A stretch of DNA of 49,590 bases from positions 1 through 49,590 of the forward strand of contig JAUSOQ010000001.1 of assembly GCA_030655755.1 (NCBI GenBank), written 5' to 3'. The notes under the pieces were generated by a model. The model saw nothing but the letters and a program-made list of their open reading frames with translations. It was not told the DNA's origin and made no database searches. The translations under genes were made by a program, and so were the position numbers. The DNA is from Coriobacteriia bacterium (lineage in GTDB: Bacteria > Actinomycetota > Coriobacteriia > Anaerosomatales > Anaerosomataceae). Shown in pieces: positions 16,547-25,712 of the stretch. How positions within the stretch are numbered: the first letter of the stretch is position 1; every line of letters begins with the position of its first letter.

Positions 16547-17787
16547 AAGCGCGTAAAACTGAGATTCACAGACTGGCCGAAGTGGCCGCCGACAAGCCCG
16601 CGACCTATGGGCCGGACCTCGACTTGGGAAGCTTCGACGTGGCCGCCGATGCGAAATCGGTGGAGTCGCTCGAATCCCTGAACAAACAGACCAAGGAAGC
16701 AGCGCTCGACATCGGTTTCGACACGACCGAGGACGATCGCTCGGGCAGTTACTTCCAGATGGACCGCTCTCCGATCTACCGCAAGGTGGAGCAGATGTTC
16801 GACAATAAGCTCGAGATCATGAGCACCGAAGAAGCGCTCGCCCTCTACCCCGAGCTGATGTATGAGAAGTACTACTGGCGCAACGTCGCGCCCGACAAAG
16901 ACAAGTACACCGCCCAGGTAGCGCTCACCCGCACCGAGGGCTACTTCATCCGCGTGAAGGCCGGGCAGAAGATCGACAAGCCCATCCAGGCGTGCCTGTT
17001 CGTCTCGGAGAACAACGTCTCCCAGAACGTACACAGCATCATCATCCTCGAAGAAGGCGCTGAGGCGAACGTGCTCACCGGCTGCACCATCCATCCCAAG
17101 GTGCGCAACGGCCTGCACGCCGGCATCTCGGAGTTCTACGTGGGCAAGGGCGCGAAGCTGACCTTCACGATGATCCACAACTGGTCCGAGGACTTCCATG
17201 TACGGCCGCGTACGGGCGTGACCGTTGAAGAGGACGGCGTCTACATCAGCAACTACGTGATGCTGAGACCCGTGTGCTCGCTGCAGACGTTCCCGGTCGC
17301 CCGTCTGATCGGCGACCGCTCGCGGGCCGTCTTCAACTCGATTGTCTACGGCCTGGACGACAGCTACGTGGACATCGGCTCGGAGACCTCGCTCGAGGGA
17401 GCGGGAACGCGCTCAGAGGCCGTTGCGCGCACCGTATCGGCCGACCGCTCCACTATCTACAGTCGCGGCCGGCTCATCGGTCGCAACAACGACTGCAAGG
17501 CGCATCTGGACTGTCGCGGCATCGTGCAGTCGGAGAGCTCCACGCAATGGGCGATCCCCGACCTCGCGAGTGTGGGAGCGCCCGGCGCCGAACTCAGCCA
17601 TGAGGCCGCCATCTCACCGATCGCCGCCGAGGAGATCTACTACCTGATGTCGCGCGGCGTGCCCAAAGACGAGGCTATCTCGATGATCACGCGTGGCTTT
17701 CTCGACCTCGACATCCCGGGCCTGCCGCCCGCGCTGCGCAGGCAGATCGACAAGGCACTGGAGGAGACAGCGAAAGAGTCGATGTGA
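16534..17787 (+). CDS. sufB: SufB/SufD-family Fe-S scaffold protein (SMS-like)
   Basis: A 417-aa SufBD beta-helix protein. A helical N-terminus is followed by the beta-helix core with HSIIILEEGAEANVLTGCT, FTMIHNWSEDFHVRPRTGV, DRSTIYSRGRLIGRNNDCKAHLDCRG and the C-terminal SHEAAISPIAAEEIYYLMSRG that contacts SufC. With only one such gene present it probably forms a homodimeric scaffold on a SufC dimer. Start ATG 16534 follows GGAG by 8 nt within the sufC coding end. Its TGA overlaps the GTG of the antiporter (GTGA), so that gene is transcribed in the same operon. Confidence 0.88.
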   Translation: MPDVEARKTEIHRLAEVAADKPATYGPDLDLGSFDVAADAKSVESLESLNKQTKEAALDIGFDTTEDDRSGSYFQMDRSPIYRKVEQMFDNKLEIMSTEEALALYPELMYEKYYWRNVAPDKDKYTAQVALTRTEGYFIRVKAGQKIDKPIQACLFVSENNVSQNVHSIIILEEGAEANVLTGCTIHPKVRNGLHAGISEFYVGKGAKLTFTMIHNWSEDFHVRPRTGVTVEEDGVYISNYVMLRPVCSLQTFPVARLIGDRSRAVFNSIVYGLDDSYVDIGSETSLEGAGTRSEAVARTVSADRSTIYSRGRLIGRNNDCKAHLDCRGIVQSESSTQWAIPDLASVGAPGAELSHEAAISPIAAEEIYYLMSRGVPKDEAISMITRGFLDLDIPGLPPALRRQIDKALEETAKESM

Positions 17788-19454
17788 ACGAAGCCGTCTG
17801 GCTCGACCTCGTCGTCGTCGGGACGCTCGTATGGCTCGGCTATATGGGCGCCCGCCTCATCGGGCGCCTGAACCTCCCGGCCGTCACCGGCTTCCTGCTC
17901 GTCGGTGTCGCGGTAGGACCGCACGGTCTGGGTCTGCTGAACGCCGAGCTACTGCACAACATCGGGTTCGCCGAGCCGCTTGCGCTCGGCCTCATCGTCT
18001 TCCTCATCGGTGAAGAGCTCACCCGCAAGATGCTCGCGAGACATCACTGGTCGTTCTGGCTGACCTCGGCACTCAACCTGCTCATCCCGGGCGCTCTGGT
18101 CGCACTCGCGGTCAACATGGTCGCGCCAAACCAGCCCGCCTACGTCTGGCTGCTGGCGGTCATCGCGATCTCCGGAGCGCCCGCCACCGTCATGGCGGTC
18201 GTGTCCGAGATGGGCGCCAAAGGCCGGGGCTGCGACACCCTGCTTGGGACCGCTGCGCTCGACAACATCGCGACGGTCGTCCTGTATTCGATCGTCACGC
18301 CGTTCCTGATGTTGTCGCTCAATATCCACGAGAGCTTCGGTGACGCCATCCTCGAGGTCGGCAAGCAGATCGGTGGCGCGCTCCTTCTGGGCATCATCGC
18401 GGGCGTGTTGCTCGCCAAGCTACTCGAAAATGTCTTCCAGGAAGGCGAGATGCTTGCCCTGGGTCTTACCAACGTCCTGCTCGTCGTAGCGCTTGCCGAG
18501 ACCATCGGCGTGTCTTCGCTACTCGCACCACTCGTCGCCGGTGTCACCGTTGCAACCCTTGAGGAGGGCCGCAACACCCGGGATCGCATCTTCCATGCAC
18601 TGCGGACCGTCGAGTACCCCGTCTACATCATCTTCTTCACGCTGGCAGGAGCGCACCTCGAACTCGCCTCCATTGCGACAGGCGGGTTTCTCGCACTCGC
18701 CTACATCCTCGCGCGCTCGCTCGGCAAGTTCATCGCCGGCTTTGGTGGTTCGCTCGCAGCAGGATACGACGCCCGCCAATCGGCATGGTTCGGACTCGGT
18801 ATGCTTCCTCAAGCGGGCGTGGCCGTTGGCCTCGCGCTGAACGCCGCCCAGGTGTTCCCGGAGATCGGCGCGACGGTGAACGCGGTGGTGTTAGCTGCCA
18901 TCGTCGTCTTCGAGATCGCCGGACCCGTGCTCACGAAGAGAGCCGTCTCGTGCATGCTCGAAGTCGAGCGCTCCGAGGAGATGGCCGAGGAGACTCCCGT
19001 CTGCCGCGGGCGCGTGATCCTCATGCCGGTGAGTCGCATGCTCACGCCTGAGCGGCTGATGCGCACCTTAGACGCTGCAATAGCACAAAACGAATGTCCC
19101 CCCACGATCGTGCTGGCCAACATCGTCACGCCCAGCCGCGGCTACACGGCCGCATATTCGCTCGCACAGGCGGAGCGGGGCCTGAAGATGCTCGCCCCGA
19201 CGGTGCGGAAGCGCGGCCTGGTCGTCGATACCCGCCTCGTACGTGCACGTTCGTTGGAGCGCGGTATCGCTGATCTTGCCGAGGAGGTCGGCGCCGATAT
19301 GGTGGTCCTGGGTGCGCCGCTGGCCCGGGGAGCGCTGGCCTCTCGGTCGCCGCTGCGCACCAAACAGCACCGCATACTGGACGCGCTCGACCTTCCCGTG
19401 CTCATCGTGCCGGGTGAGATCTCCAGCGACAAAGATCAGGCTGACCTCACGTAG
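17784..19454 (+). CDS. CPA2-type cation:proton antiporter with C-terminal universal-stress-protein domain
   Basis: A 556-aa membrane protein. About 12 transmembrane helices occupy the first 390 residues (starting LDLVVVGTLVWLGYMGARL), with the family's LPAVTGFLLVGVAVGP near the start and the LLGTAALDNIATVVLYSIV segment of Na+/H+ exchangers. Residues of about 410-550 form a soluble USP-like domain (RGRVILMPVSRM to ALDLPVLIVPGE). It would exchange Na+ or K+ for protons. GTG start overlaps the sufB stop. The last 19 bp overlap the convergent small gene at 19436. The link to Fe-S assembly in one operon is unexplained. Confidence 0.85.
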   Translation: MNEAVWLDLVVVGTLVWLGYMGARLIGRLNLPAVTGFLLVGVAVGPHGLGLLNAELLHNIGFAEPLALGLIVFLIGEELTRKMLARHHWSFWLTSALNLLIPGALVALAVNMVAPNQPAYVWLLAVIAISGAPATVMAVVSEMGAKGRGCDTLLGTAALDNIATVVLYSIVTPFLMLSLNIHESFGDAILEVGKQIGGALLLGIIAGVLLAKLLENVFQEGEMLALGLTNVLLVVALAETIGVSSLLAPLVAGVTVATLEEGRNTRDRIFHALRTVEYPVYIIFFTLAGAHLELASIATGGFLALAYILARSLGKFIAGFGGSLAAGYDARQSAWFGLGMLPQAGVAVGLALNAAQVFPEIGATVNAVVLAAIVVFEIAGPVLTKRAVSCMLEVERSEEMAEETPVCRGRVILMPVSRMLTPERLMRTLDAAIAQNECPPTIVLANIVTPSRGYTAAYSLAQAERGLKMLAPTVRKRGLVVDTRLVRARSLERGIADLAEEVGADMVVLGAPLARGALASRSPLRTKQHRILDALDLPVLIVPGEISSDKDQADLT

Positions 19455-19648
19455 TAGCGGCAGTGGTTGCGCTTTGGGCAGTCAGACGGAAGCGTGCTCG
19501 CCGTCGCCAACCACAGGTCGCCCTCGATGAAACACGTACACGTCACGCGCTTGTCCTCTTTCTTGACCGACGTGTCCCACGTGTCTTCATCGTTTAGGTG
19601 CTCGCGCCAGAAGGCGCACTTCCCCTTGATGGGCGAATATGCATCCAT
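19436..19648 (-). CDS. Small Cys-rich protein, function unknown
   Basis: A 70-aa cytoplasmic protein starting MDAYSPIKGKCAFW. It has KRVTCTCFIEGDLW and, near the end, SDCPKRNHCRYYVRSA, so five cysteines including a CTC pair and a CPKRNHC pair could bind zinc or an Fe-S cluster. The ATG at 19648 is chosen over the in-frame TTG/ATG upstream because GAGGAG lies 5 nt before it. Its 3' end overlaps the antiporter's by 19 bp (convergent). I do not recognise a family. High residue complexity and a good ribosome site argue that it is real. Confidence 0.6.
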   Translation of the reverse strand: MDAYSPIKGKCAFWREHLNDEDTWDTSVKKEDKRVTCTCFIEGDLWLATASTLPSDCPKRNHCRYYVRSA

Positions 19649-19720
19649 GCCCACTCCTCGCAGTGCCGCGTACGCTGCTCCCAGACTAGCACGATGCATA
19701 CCGACGGGCGGTCTGCCCGC

Positions 19721-21052
19721 CTAGTTGGCGGCGAGGCACTCCTCGACATGCGTCGAGCAGGGCTCGCGGTTGTCGAATAGCAGCAGCTTCTCGTCCGGCG
19801 GCAGCGCTGCACGTGCCTGGTCGCGGTGGTCGTTGGATGCAGCGAGCATCTCGCGCATCATCACGAGCAGAAGGTAGCGCCCCTTATCCGTGAGCGTGAT
19901 CTCGCGATCATTGTCGGTGGCGATCCCACCGACCGCCTTCATGAAGGTGAGTTCCATTCGCAGTCCGCGCTCGACTGGCATGCCAAAGTCCTTGAGAAAG
20001 CGCTCCTTGTCGAGACGCAGGCCAAAGAGATCGGTCACAAAGCGATAGCGCATGCGGGCCTTGCCTTTGTACTCCATGCCGCGATTGCAGACCGACATCT
20101 TGCCCGAGGCGATGCGTTGCTCATACTCTCTGAGCGAGAAGGTGTTCCCGTAGATGCGGTCGCCGATGAATGACAGTGCCCCTGAACCGACGCCAAGGTA
20201 CTCCTCGTAATCGACGATATACTCGTCTATCATGCCGCCCGCTTCACGGGAGAACGTCCACGCTGAGCCCGGCTCGAAGTCCGGCGCGAGTCCATCGCAA
20301 ATGGCCCGGTAGTAGAGACGCTCTCTCTCGAAGTCGACGGCGCCGATGTCAGCCTTGATCTGGCGCTGGTTCTTTGGCGACACCATCAGTGGGTAGAACG
20401 TCGTCTGGTTCGCTCCGGTCGCCTTGACCAGTTCGATGTCGCGCTCGATCATCTCCATCGTCTGGCTCGGGAAGTTGAAGATCATGTCCACGTTCAGTGA
20501 GTGGAACTTGCCCACCGCCGAGCAGACCGCGTCGAAGACCTGCTTGCTCGAACCGTACTTGTCGCGGCGCGCCATCTGCGTGAGCAGATCGTCGTTGAAC
20601 GACTGGACACCCACGGAGAAGCGCTGAACGCGCTCACAGAGAGCGTCGACCGTCTCATCGTTGAGCAGGTTAGGGCTCGTCTCGGCAGATACTTCTTTGA
20701 TCCCGGGGAAGAGCTGATGCGCGAGGTCGATCGTCTCGCAGAGCTCGTCGAGCAGGATGGTGGGCGTACCGCCACCTACGTAGAGAGAAGCGAAGTCATA
20801 GCCAAGATCGGCGACCATGTGCATCTCTTTGCGCATCGCCTTGAAGTACGTGCGCGCACGCGGCTCGGCATAGATGAAGCGATTGAAGGAGCAGTACGGA
20901 CAAAGACGCTCGCAGAACGGGACGTGCGCGTACAGCACATAGCCCTTGCCCGGCTGCGGCGGCGGCATCATGTCCAGCTCTATGGGATCTTGCGAGAGAT
21001 AGGACTTGTTGTAGAACCTCATGATAGAGGTGACGAGGCGTTCTGAGAGCAT
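19721..21052 (-). CDS. HemN/HemW-like radical SAM protein
   Basis: A 443-aa radical SAM enzyme of the coproporphyrinogen III oxidase superfamily (HemN, HemW, HutW/ChuW). The cluster motif is CERLCPYCSF (C-x3-C-x2-C), followed by YVGGGTPTILLDEL, SAETSPNLLND and RFSVGVQSFND, all typical of the group. A C-terminal HemN-like domain is present (MRYRFVTDLFGLRLDKERF). True HemN needs an extra N-terminal extension, and HemW needs a heme-binding H motif; I cannot decide between decarboxylase, heme chaperone or another role. A GTG at 21055 precedes the ATG at 21052; AGGA 6 nt upstream favours the ATG. Confidence 0.82.
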   Translation of the reverse strand: MLSERLVTSIMRFYNKSYLSQDPIELDMMPPPQPGKGYVLYAHVPFCERLCPYCSFNRFIYAEPRARTYFKAMRKEMHMVADLGYDFASLYVGGGTPTILLDELCETIDLAHQLFPGIKEVSAETSPNLLNDETVDALCERVQRFSVGVQSFNDDLLTQMARRDKYGSSKQVFDAVCSAVGKFHSLNVDMIFNFPSQTMEMIERDIELVKATGANQTTFYPLMVSPKNQRQIKADIGAVDFERERLYYRAICDGLAPDFEPGSAWTFSREAGGMIDEYIVDYEEYLGVGSGALSFIGDRIYGNTFSLREYEQRIASGKMSVCNRGMEYKGKARMRYRFVTDLFGLRLDKERFLKDFGMPVERGLRMELTFMKAVGGIATDNDREITLTDKGRYLLLVMMREMLAASNDHRDQARAALPPDEKLLLFDNREPCSTHVEECLAAN

Positions 21053-21055
21053 CAC

Positions 21056-21337
21056 GCGTCCTTACGCTGACTCCACGTAGGGGAGAAGCAGGCCCGTGTC
21101 GGGTGCCTCGACCTCCCGATGTTCCGGAGTCTAAGCTCGCCCGGTGACGCACCGTGCAACGGCCCTTCCTGTGCGGGTATTCGCCGCGTAGAACGTGAAT
21201 CCTACCGCTGATGCGTGCCGAACGGGTAACGACAGGGCGACGTCAGCGTACAGACACCCAGTCGCCGGTCGGCAGATCGAGCTTGTAGTCGAGGAAGTCG
21301 AAGACACGCCACCTACTGCATGCCGACAATCAAAGAC
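21056..21337. other. Intergenic region with a possible gene remnant
   Basis: No intact gene is seen between the radical SAM gene and the MarR promoter. On the minus strand at about 21246-21310 an open stretch reads VFDFLDYKLDLPTGDWVSVR and then stops. This looks like the C-terminal end of a protein with no body upstream, so it may be a decayed gene fragment. Otherwise nothing is recognised. Confidence 0.25.
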
Positions 21338-21366
21338 TTGCGTACTTCTATCACGATAAGTATATT
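21338..21366 (+). promoter_or_regulatory. Promoter of the MarR-ABC exporter operon
   Basis: TTGCGT (21338-21343) and TATATT (21361-21366) are 17 bp apart on the plus strand, followed directly by the operator cluster. The MarR gene starts 65 bp downstream. Confidence 0.55.
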
Positions 21367-21391
21367 AGCTACCTAACCGTTAGCACGCTAA
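21365..21391 (+). promoter_or_regulatory. Overlapping palindromes, probable MarR operator
   Basis: Three overlapping dyads are built from one TTAG/CTAA half-site: TTAGCTACCTAA (21365-21376), CTAACCGTTAG (21373-21383) and TTAGCACGCTAA (21380-21391). They begin at the end of the -10 hexamer and cover the expected transcription start. A bound MarR dimer there would block RNA polymerase, implying autorepression relieved by a ligand. Confidence 0.55.
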
Positions 21392-21430
21392 CTGAAAGTC
21401 TATCAGCAAGCACGACCTCGGGAGCAGACG

Positions 21431-21919
21431 ATGCATCACATGCCGCCAGAGCCACACGATATCCACCCCCCCGTGGGAGTGGACTCGGATCCATGGAGCG
21501 TGTTCCTCGAATTCAAGAACGTGATGATCCTTCAGCAACGTCTGATGATGAGCCTCTTGGCCGACGAGGAGACGCACCCCGCCCAGGCGGGATGCCTGCA
21601 CGTGCTCTCCCATAACGACGGCCTCAGCCAGAGCGAACTCGCCGACAAGCTCCACGTGTCGCGCCCAACGGTGACCACGATGCTGCAGAAGATGGAGACC
21701 ACCGGCGTCATAGAACGCAGACCAGACGAACACGATCAGCGCCTGACGCGCATCTTCCTCACGGAGTCGGGCAGAATCCTCGTCGCTCGACTCGAGGCCG
21801 TGTTCGCGCAGCTCATCCGAGCAGGCGTAGGCGCTATGGCCGAGAACGACCGCACGGAACTGCGCCGACTTCTCAGCGTACTGAACGAGAACCTCACGCG
21901 CGCGATCGACGAAGCGTGA
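21431..21919 (+). CDS. MarR-family transcriptional repressor
   Basis: A 162-aa winged-helix regulator. The recognition region is LSQSELADKLHVSRPTVTTMLQKMETTGVIERRPDEHDQRLTRIFLT, where the DEHDQR wing is the MarR signature. The N-terminal 40 residues are His/Pro-rich (MHHMPPEPHDIHPP) and may be disordered. GGGAG lies 7 nt before the ATG. It is the first gene of a three-gene unit with two ABC half-exporters and most likely represses them until a toxic substrate binds. Confidence 0.9.
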   Translation: MHHMPPEPHDIHPPVGVDSDPWSVFLEFKNVMILQQRLMMSLLADEETHPAQAGCLHVLSHNDGLSQSELADKLHVSRPTVTTMLQKMETTGVIERRPDEHDQRLTRIFLTESGRILVARLEAVFAQLIRAGVGAMAENDRTELRRLLSVLNENLTRAIDEA

Positions 21920-21965
21920 CCCCTGCTCCCCGGCCACCCGTAGCGAAGAGAAGGCGACGACCGAG

Positions 21966-23693
21966 ATGCTGAAGCTCATACGCTTCCTGAAACCCTACAG
22001 GAAGCAGATCGCACTAGTGATGGTGCTCCTGCTCGTGCAGGCCATCACCAACCTGTACCTCCCAGACCTCAACGCGAACATCATCAACAATGGTGTCATC
22101 AAAGGAGACATAGACTACATCCTGCACACAGGCGGTATCATGCTCGCCGTCACGTTGCTTTTAGGAGTCGTGTCCATCGTCTCCGTGTACTGGGGAGCCA
22201 AGACGGCCATGGCGTTCGGCCGAGACCTCCGTCACGCGGTCTTCCGCCGAGTGCAGCGATTCTCCCTGGCCGAGATGAACGTCTTCGGCGCGCCGTCGCT
22301 GATCACGCGCAACACCAACGATGTGCAGCAGGTACAGCAGGTGACCGTGCTGGCACTCAACGTGATGATCACCGCGCCGTTCATGGCGATCGGCGGCATC
22401 ATCATGGCGCTGCGCCAGGATGTGCCGCTCTCGGCACTGATCGCCGTGGTCATCCCGCTCATGGCCGTCATCATAGGCCTGGTGATGAAGACCGCGCTGC
22501 CTCTGTTCACCTCGATGCAGATCAAGGTGGACCGCGTGAACCAGGTCATGCGGGAGAAGCTCTCGGGCATGCGCGTCATCCGGGCGTTCGTCCGCAGTGA
22601 CTACGAGCAGGAGCGCTTCGACGTGGCGAACCGTGACCTCACGGACACGGCGCTCTCTGTGGCCCGGTTGTTCGCGGTCATGATGCCCACGATCATGGGC
22701 ATCTTCAACCTCACCACGGTGGCCGTCATGTGGTTCGGCGGACTGCGTATCGAAAGTGGCGCGATGCCTATCGGTAACCTGACGGCATTCCTCACCTACA
22801 TCATGCAGATCCTCATGTCGGTCATGATGGCGGTCGTCATGTTCGTGATGGTGCCGAGAGCCTCGGCCTCGGCCAAGCGCATCAACGAGGTGCTCGACAC
22901 GGAACCGCAGATCGAGGACCCGGAGACCCCCACCATTCTCGGCGACATACACGGCGAGCTGGAGTTCCGCGACGTCGAGTTCCGCTACCCGGGCGCCGAA
23001 GACGCGGTGCTCTGCAACGTGTCCTTCTCGGCAAAACCGGGACAGACGACAGCGATCGTGGGCAGTACCGGCAGCGGCAAGTCAACACTGATCAACCTGA
23101 TCCCGCGCTTCTACGACGTGACCGGTGGCCAAGTACTCGTCGACGGTCTGGACATCCGCGAGATGCGCCAGGCCGACCTGTGGGACAAGATCGGTTTCAT
23201 CCCCCAGAAGGCGTTCCTGTTCACCGGCACCATCGCGAGCAACCTGCGCTACGGCAAGGAGACCGCGACCGATGAGGAGCTGTGGCACGCGCTCCGGGTA
23301 GCGCAGGGCAAGGCATTCGTCTCAGCGATGCCTGAAGGACTCGAGGCGCCCATCACCCAGGGAGGCACCAACGTGTCCGGCGGGCAGCGCCAACGTCTTG
23401 CTATCGCCCGCGCGCTCGTGAAGCGACCCGAGATCTATGTGTTCGACGACAGCTTCTCTGCGCTCGACTTCAAGACCGACAGCGCGCTGCGCGGGGCACT
23501 GAAGGCAGAGACGCGCGAGGCGACGGTCCTCATCGTCGCCCAGCGCGTCAGCACGATCATGCACGCCGACAACATCATCGTCATGGACAAGGGCACCATC
23601 GTGGGCGCCGGCACACATGACGAACTCATGGCGAGTAGTGAAACGTACCGCGAGATCGTCAACTCACAGCTCACCGAGGAGGAGATCGCATGA
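21966..23693 (+). CDS. ABC exporter half-transporter, degenerate-site subunit
   Basis: A 575-aa membrane-ATPase fusion. Six transmembrane helices (about 15-310) are followed by the nucleotide-binding domain (about 335-570). Walker A is VGSTGSGKST and the signature VSGGQRQRLAIARAL. Walker B reads YVFDDSFSALD: the catalytic Glu is Asp. With its neighbour it should form a heterodimer with one degenerate and one active ATP site, as in TM287/288 and BmrCD. These pairs export drugs or lipids. The start ATG at 21966 is 46 bp after marR; the stop overlaps the next gene's ATG (ATGA). Confidence 0.9.
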   Translation: MLKLIRFLKPYRKQIALVMVLLLVQAITNLYLPDLNANIINNGVIKGDIDYILHTGGIMLAVTLLLGVVSIVSVYWGAKTAMAFGRDLRHAVFRRVQRFSLAEMNVFGAPSLITRNTNDVQQVQQVTVLALNVMITAPFMAIGGIIMALRQDVPLSALIAVVIPLMAVIIGLVMKTALPLFTSMQIKVDRVNQVMREKLSGMRVIRAFVRSDYEQERFDVANRDLTDTALSVARLFAVMMPTIMGIFNLTTVAVMWFGGLRIESGAMPIGNLTAFLTYIMQILMSVMMAVVMFVMVPRASASAKRINEVLDTEPQIEDPETPTILGDIHGELEFRDVEFRYPGAEDAVLCNVSFSAKPGQTTAIVGSTGSGKSTLINLIPRFYDVTGGQVLVDGLDIREMRQADLWDKIGFIPQKAFLFTGTIASNLRYGKETATDEELWHALRVAQGKAFVSAMPEGLEAPITQGGTNVSGGQRQRLAIARALVKRPEIYVFDDSFSALDFKTDSALRGALKAETREATVLIVAQRVSTIMHADNIIVMDKGTIVGAGTHDELMASSETYREIVNSQLTEEEIA

Positions 23694-25687
23694 GCGAGAC
23701 CCGCAAAGAACACGCACCCGCATTCGGGCCTCGTCCGGGTGGTCCCGGTCGCGGACCGATGGGCGGCGGCCCCATGGGCGGACACGGCATGGCTGGAGGC
23801 GGCGGAGCGAAGAGCAAGGACTTCAAAGGCTCGCTCAAGCGGCTCGGCGGATATCTCAGGCCACACCGTGTGATGCTCATACTGGTGCTTGTGCTTGCCA
23901 CCATCAGCGTGACCTTCAACATCATCGGCCCGCGCATCCTCGGCAACGCCACCAACCTGTTGTTCGAGGGCGTCATCGGCAAACAGTTCCCCGCCGGCGT
24001 GACGCAGGAACAGGCGGTCGAGGGACTGCGCGCTTCCGGTAACGAGCAGATCGCAGACATGCTCGCCAACATGAATGTCACGCCGGGTCAGGGCGTCGAC
24101 TTCGACGCCGTCGGCAACCTTCTGATGCTGATGGGCGGCGTCTACATCGTGAGCGCCATCTTCGGCTGGATGCAGCAGTACATCATGGCGGGAGTCGCAC
24201 AGCGCACCGTCTACACGCTGCGCAAGGAAGCCGACGAGAAGCTGGCCTCACTTCCGCTGAAGTACTTCGACGACAATCCCCGAGGCGACACGCTGAGCCG
24301 GGTCACCAACGACATCGACAACATCTCCAACACGCTTTCGCAGGCGGCGACGCAGATCATCACCTCCGTGCTCACCATCATCGGCGTGCTCATCATGATG
24401 TTCTCCATCAGCCCGCTTCTGGCCGGTATCTCGCTGCTCGTCATTCCGCTCAGCCTGGTGGTCACCATGGGCATAGCCAAGCAGTCGCAGAAGCAGTTCG
24501 CGGCGCAGTGGGAGCGGACCGGCACGCTCAACGGCCACGTCGAGGAGATGTTCTCCGGACACGGCGTGGTGAAGGTCTTCGGTCACCAAGAGGAAGCGAT
24601 CGAGGTGTTCGACCGCGAGAACGAGCTTCTCTACGACGCCAGCTTCAAGGCACAGTTCATCTCGGGCACGATCATGCCGTCGCTGAGCTTCCTCAACAAC
24701 CTCAACTACGTGGGCATCGCCGTCATCGGTGGCCTGCGCGTGGCACAGGGCCGCATCTCGCTCGGTGACGTCCAGGCGTTCATCCAGTATTCGCGTCAGT
24801 TCACCCAGCCGATCGTGCAGACGGCGAGCATCGCCAACACACTGCAGTCCACGGTCGCTTCGGCGGAGCGCGTCTTCGAGCTCCTGGATGCCGGAGAGGA
24901 GCGCCCCGACACCGAGACGCCGGTGCGCCTCGAGCGCGTCGACGGCCATGTGGAGTTCGCCGATGTGTCGTTCAGCTACAACCCCGAGACACCGCTCATC
25001 GAGAACCTCAGCCTTGAAGCGAAGCCCGGCCAGACCGTCGCCATCGTCGGTCCCACCGGCGCCGGCAAGACGACGCTCGTGAACCTGCTGATGCGCTTCT
25101 ACGAGATCGGCGGCGGCCGCATCCTGGTGGATGGCGTCGACACCCGCGACATGACCCGCGACGACCTGCGGAAGACCTTCGGTATGGTGCTGCAGGACAC
25201 ATGGCTGTTCAAGGGCACCATCCGGGAGAACCTCGCTTATGGCCGAGAAGAAGCGACCGAGGAACACCTCGTGCAGGCGGCCAAGGCTGCCCACGTGGAT
25301 CACTTCGTGCGAACGCTGCCCGAAGGCTACGACACGGTGCTCGACGATGAGAGCTCCAACATCTCGGCAGGTCAGCGTCAGTTGCTGACGATCGCCCGGG
25401 CGTTTTTGGCGGACCCGAGGATCCTCATCCTCGACGAGGCCACAAGCTCGGTGGACACACGCACCGAGGCGCTCATCCAGAGCGCCATGAGCCGTCTGAT
25501 GAAGAATCGCACCAGCTTCGTGATCGCACACCGTCTCTCAACGATCCGGGACGCCGACCTCATCCTCGTGATGAACGAAGGCCAGATCATCGAGCACGGC
25601 ACGCACACCGAGCTGCTCGCGGCGCACGGCTTCTACAGCGACCTGTACAACAGCCAGTTCACTGAAGCGTTCGACGAGGCTGTGTAG
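23690..25687 (+). CDS. ABC exporter half-transporter, catalytic subunit
   Basis: A 665-aa half-exporter. It has an unusual N-terminal tail of about 45 residues rich in Gly, Pro and Met (GPRPGGPGRGPMGGGPMGG) before the first of six helices. A large extracytoplasmic loop (about 80-150) lies between the first two helices. The ATPase domain has Walker A VGPTGAGKTTL, a variant signature ISAGQRQLLTIARAF and Walker B LILDEATSSVD with the catalytic Glu intact. It is the active-site partner of the degenerate subunit upstream. Translation is coupled through a 4-bp overlap. The Gly/Met tail could be a flexible regulatory or metal-binding segment. Confidence 0.9.
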   Translation: MSETRKEHAPAFGPRPGGPGRGPMGGGPMGGHGMAGGGGAKSKDFKGSLKRLGGYLRPHRVMLILVLVLATISVTFNIIGPRILGNATNLLFEGVIGKQFPAGVTQEQAVEGLRASGNEQIADMLANMNVTPGQGVDFDAVGNLLMLMGGVYIVSAIFGWMQQYIMAGVAQRTVYTLRKEADEKLASLPLKYFDDNPRGDTLSRVTNDIDNISNTLSQAATQIITSVLTIIGVLIMMFSISPLLAGISLLVIPLSLVVTMGIAKQSQKQFAAQWERTGTLNGHVEEMFSGHGVVKVFGHQEEAIEVFDRENELLYDASFKAQFISGTIMPSLSFLNNLNYVGIAVIGGLRVAQGRISLGDVQAFIQYSRQFTQPIVQTASIANTLQSTVASAERVFELLDAGEERPDTETPVRLERVDGHVEFADVSFSYNPETPLIENLSLEAKPGQTVAIVGPTGAGKTTLVNLLMRFYEIGGGRILVDGVDTRDMTRDDLRKTFGMVLQDTWLFKGTIRENLAYGREEATEEHLVQAAKAAHVDHFVRTLPEGYDTVLDDESSNISAGQRQLLTIARAFLADPRILILDEATSSVDTRTEALIQSAMSRLMKNRTSFVIAHRLSTIRDADLILVMNEGQIIEHGTHTELLAAHGFYSDLYNSQFTEAFDEAV

Positions 25688-25712
25688 CGGGCGATCCGCT
25701 CACGGGCACAAG

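Noticed and set aside
24248-25531. 427-codon minus-strand open frame
   Set aside because: Antisense to the ABC exporter subunit; His/Asp/Leu-rich shadow composition.
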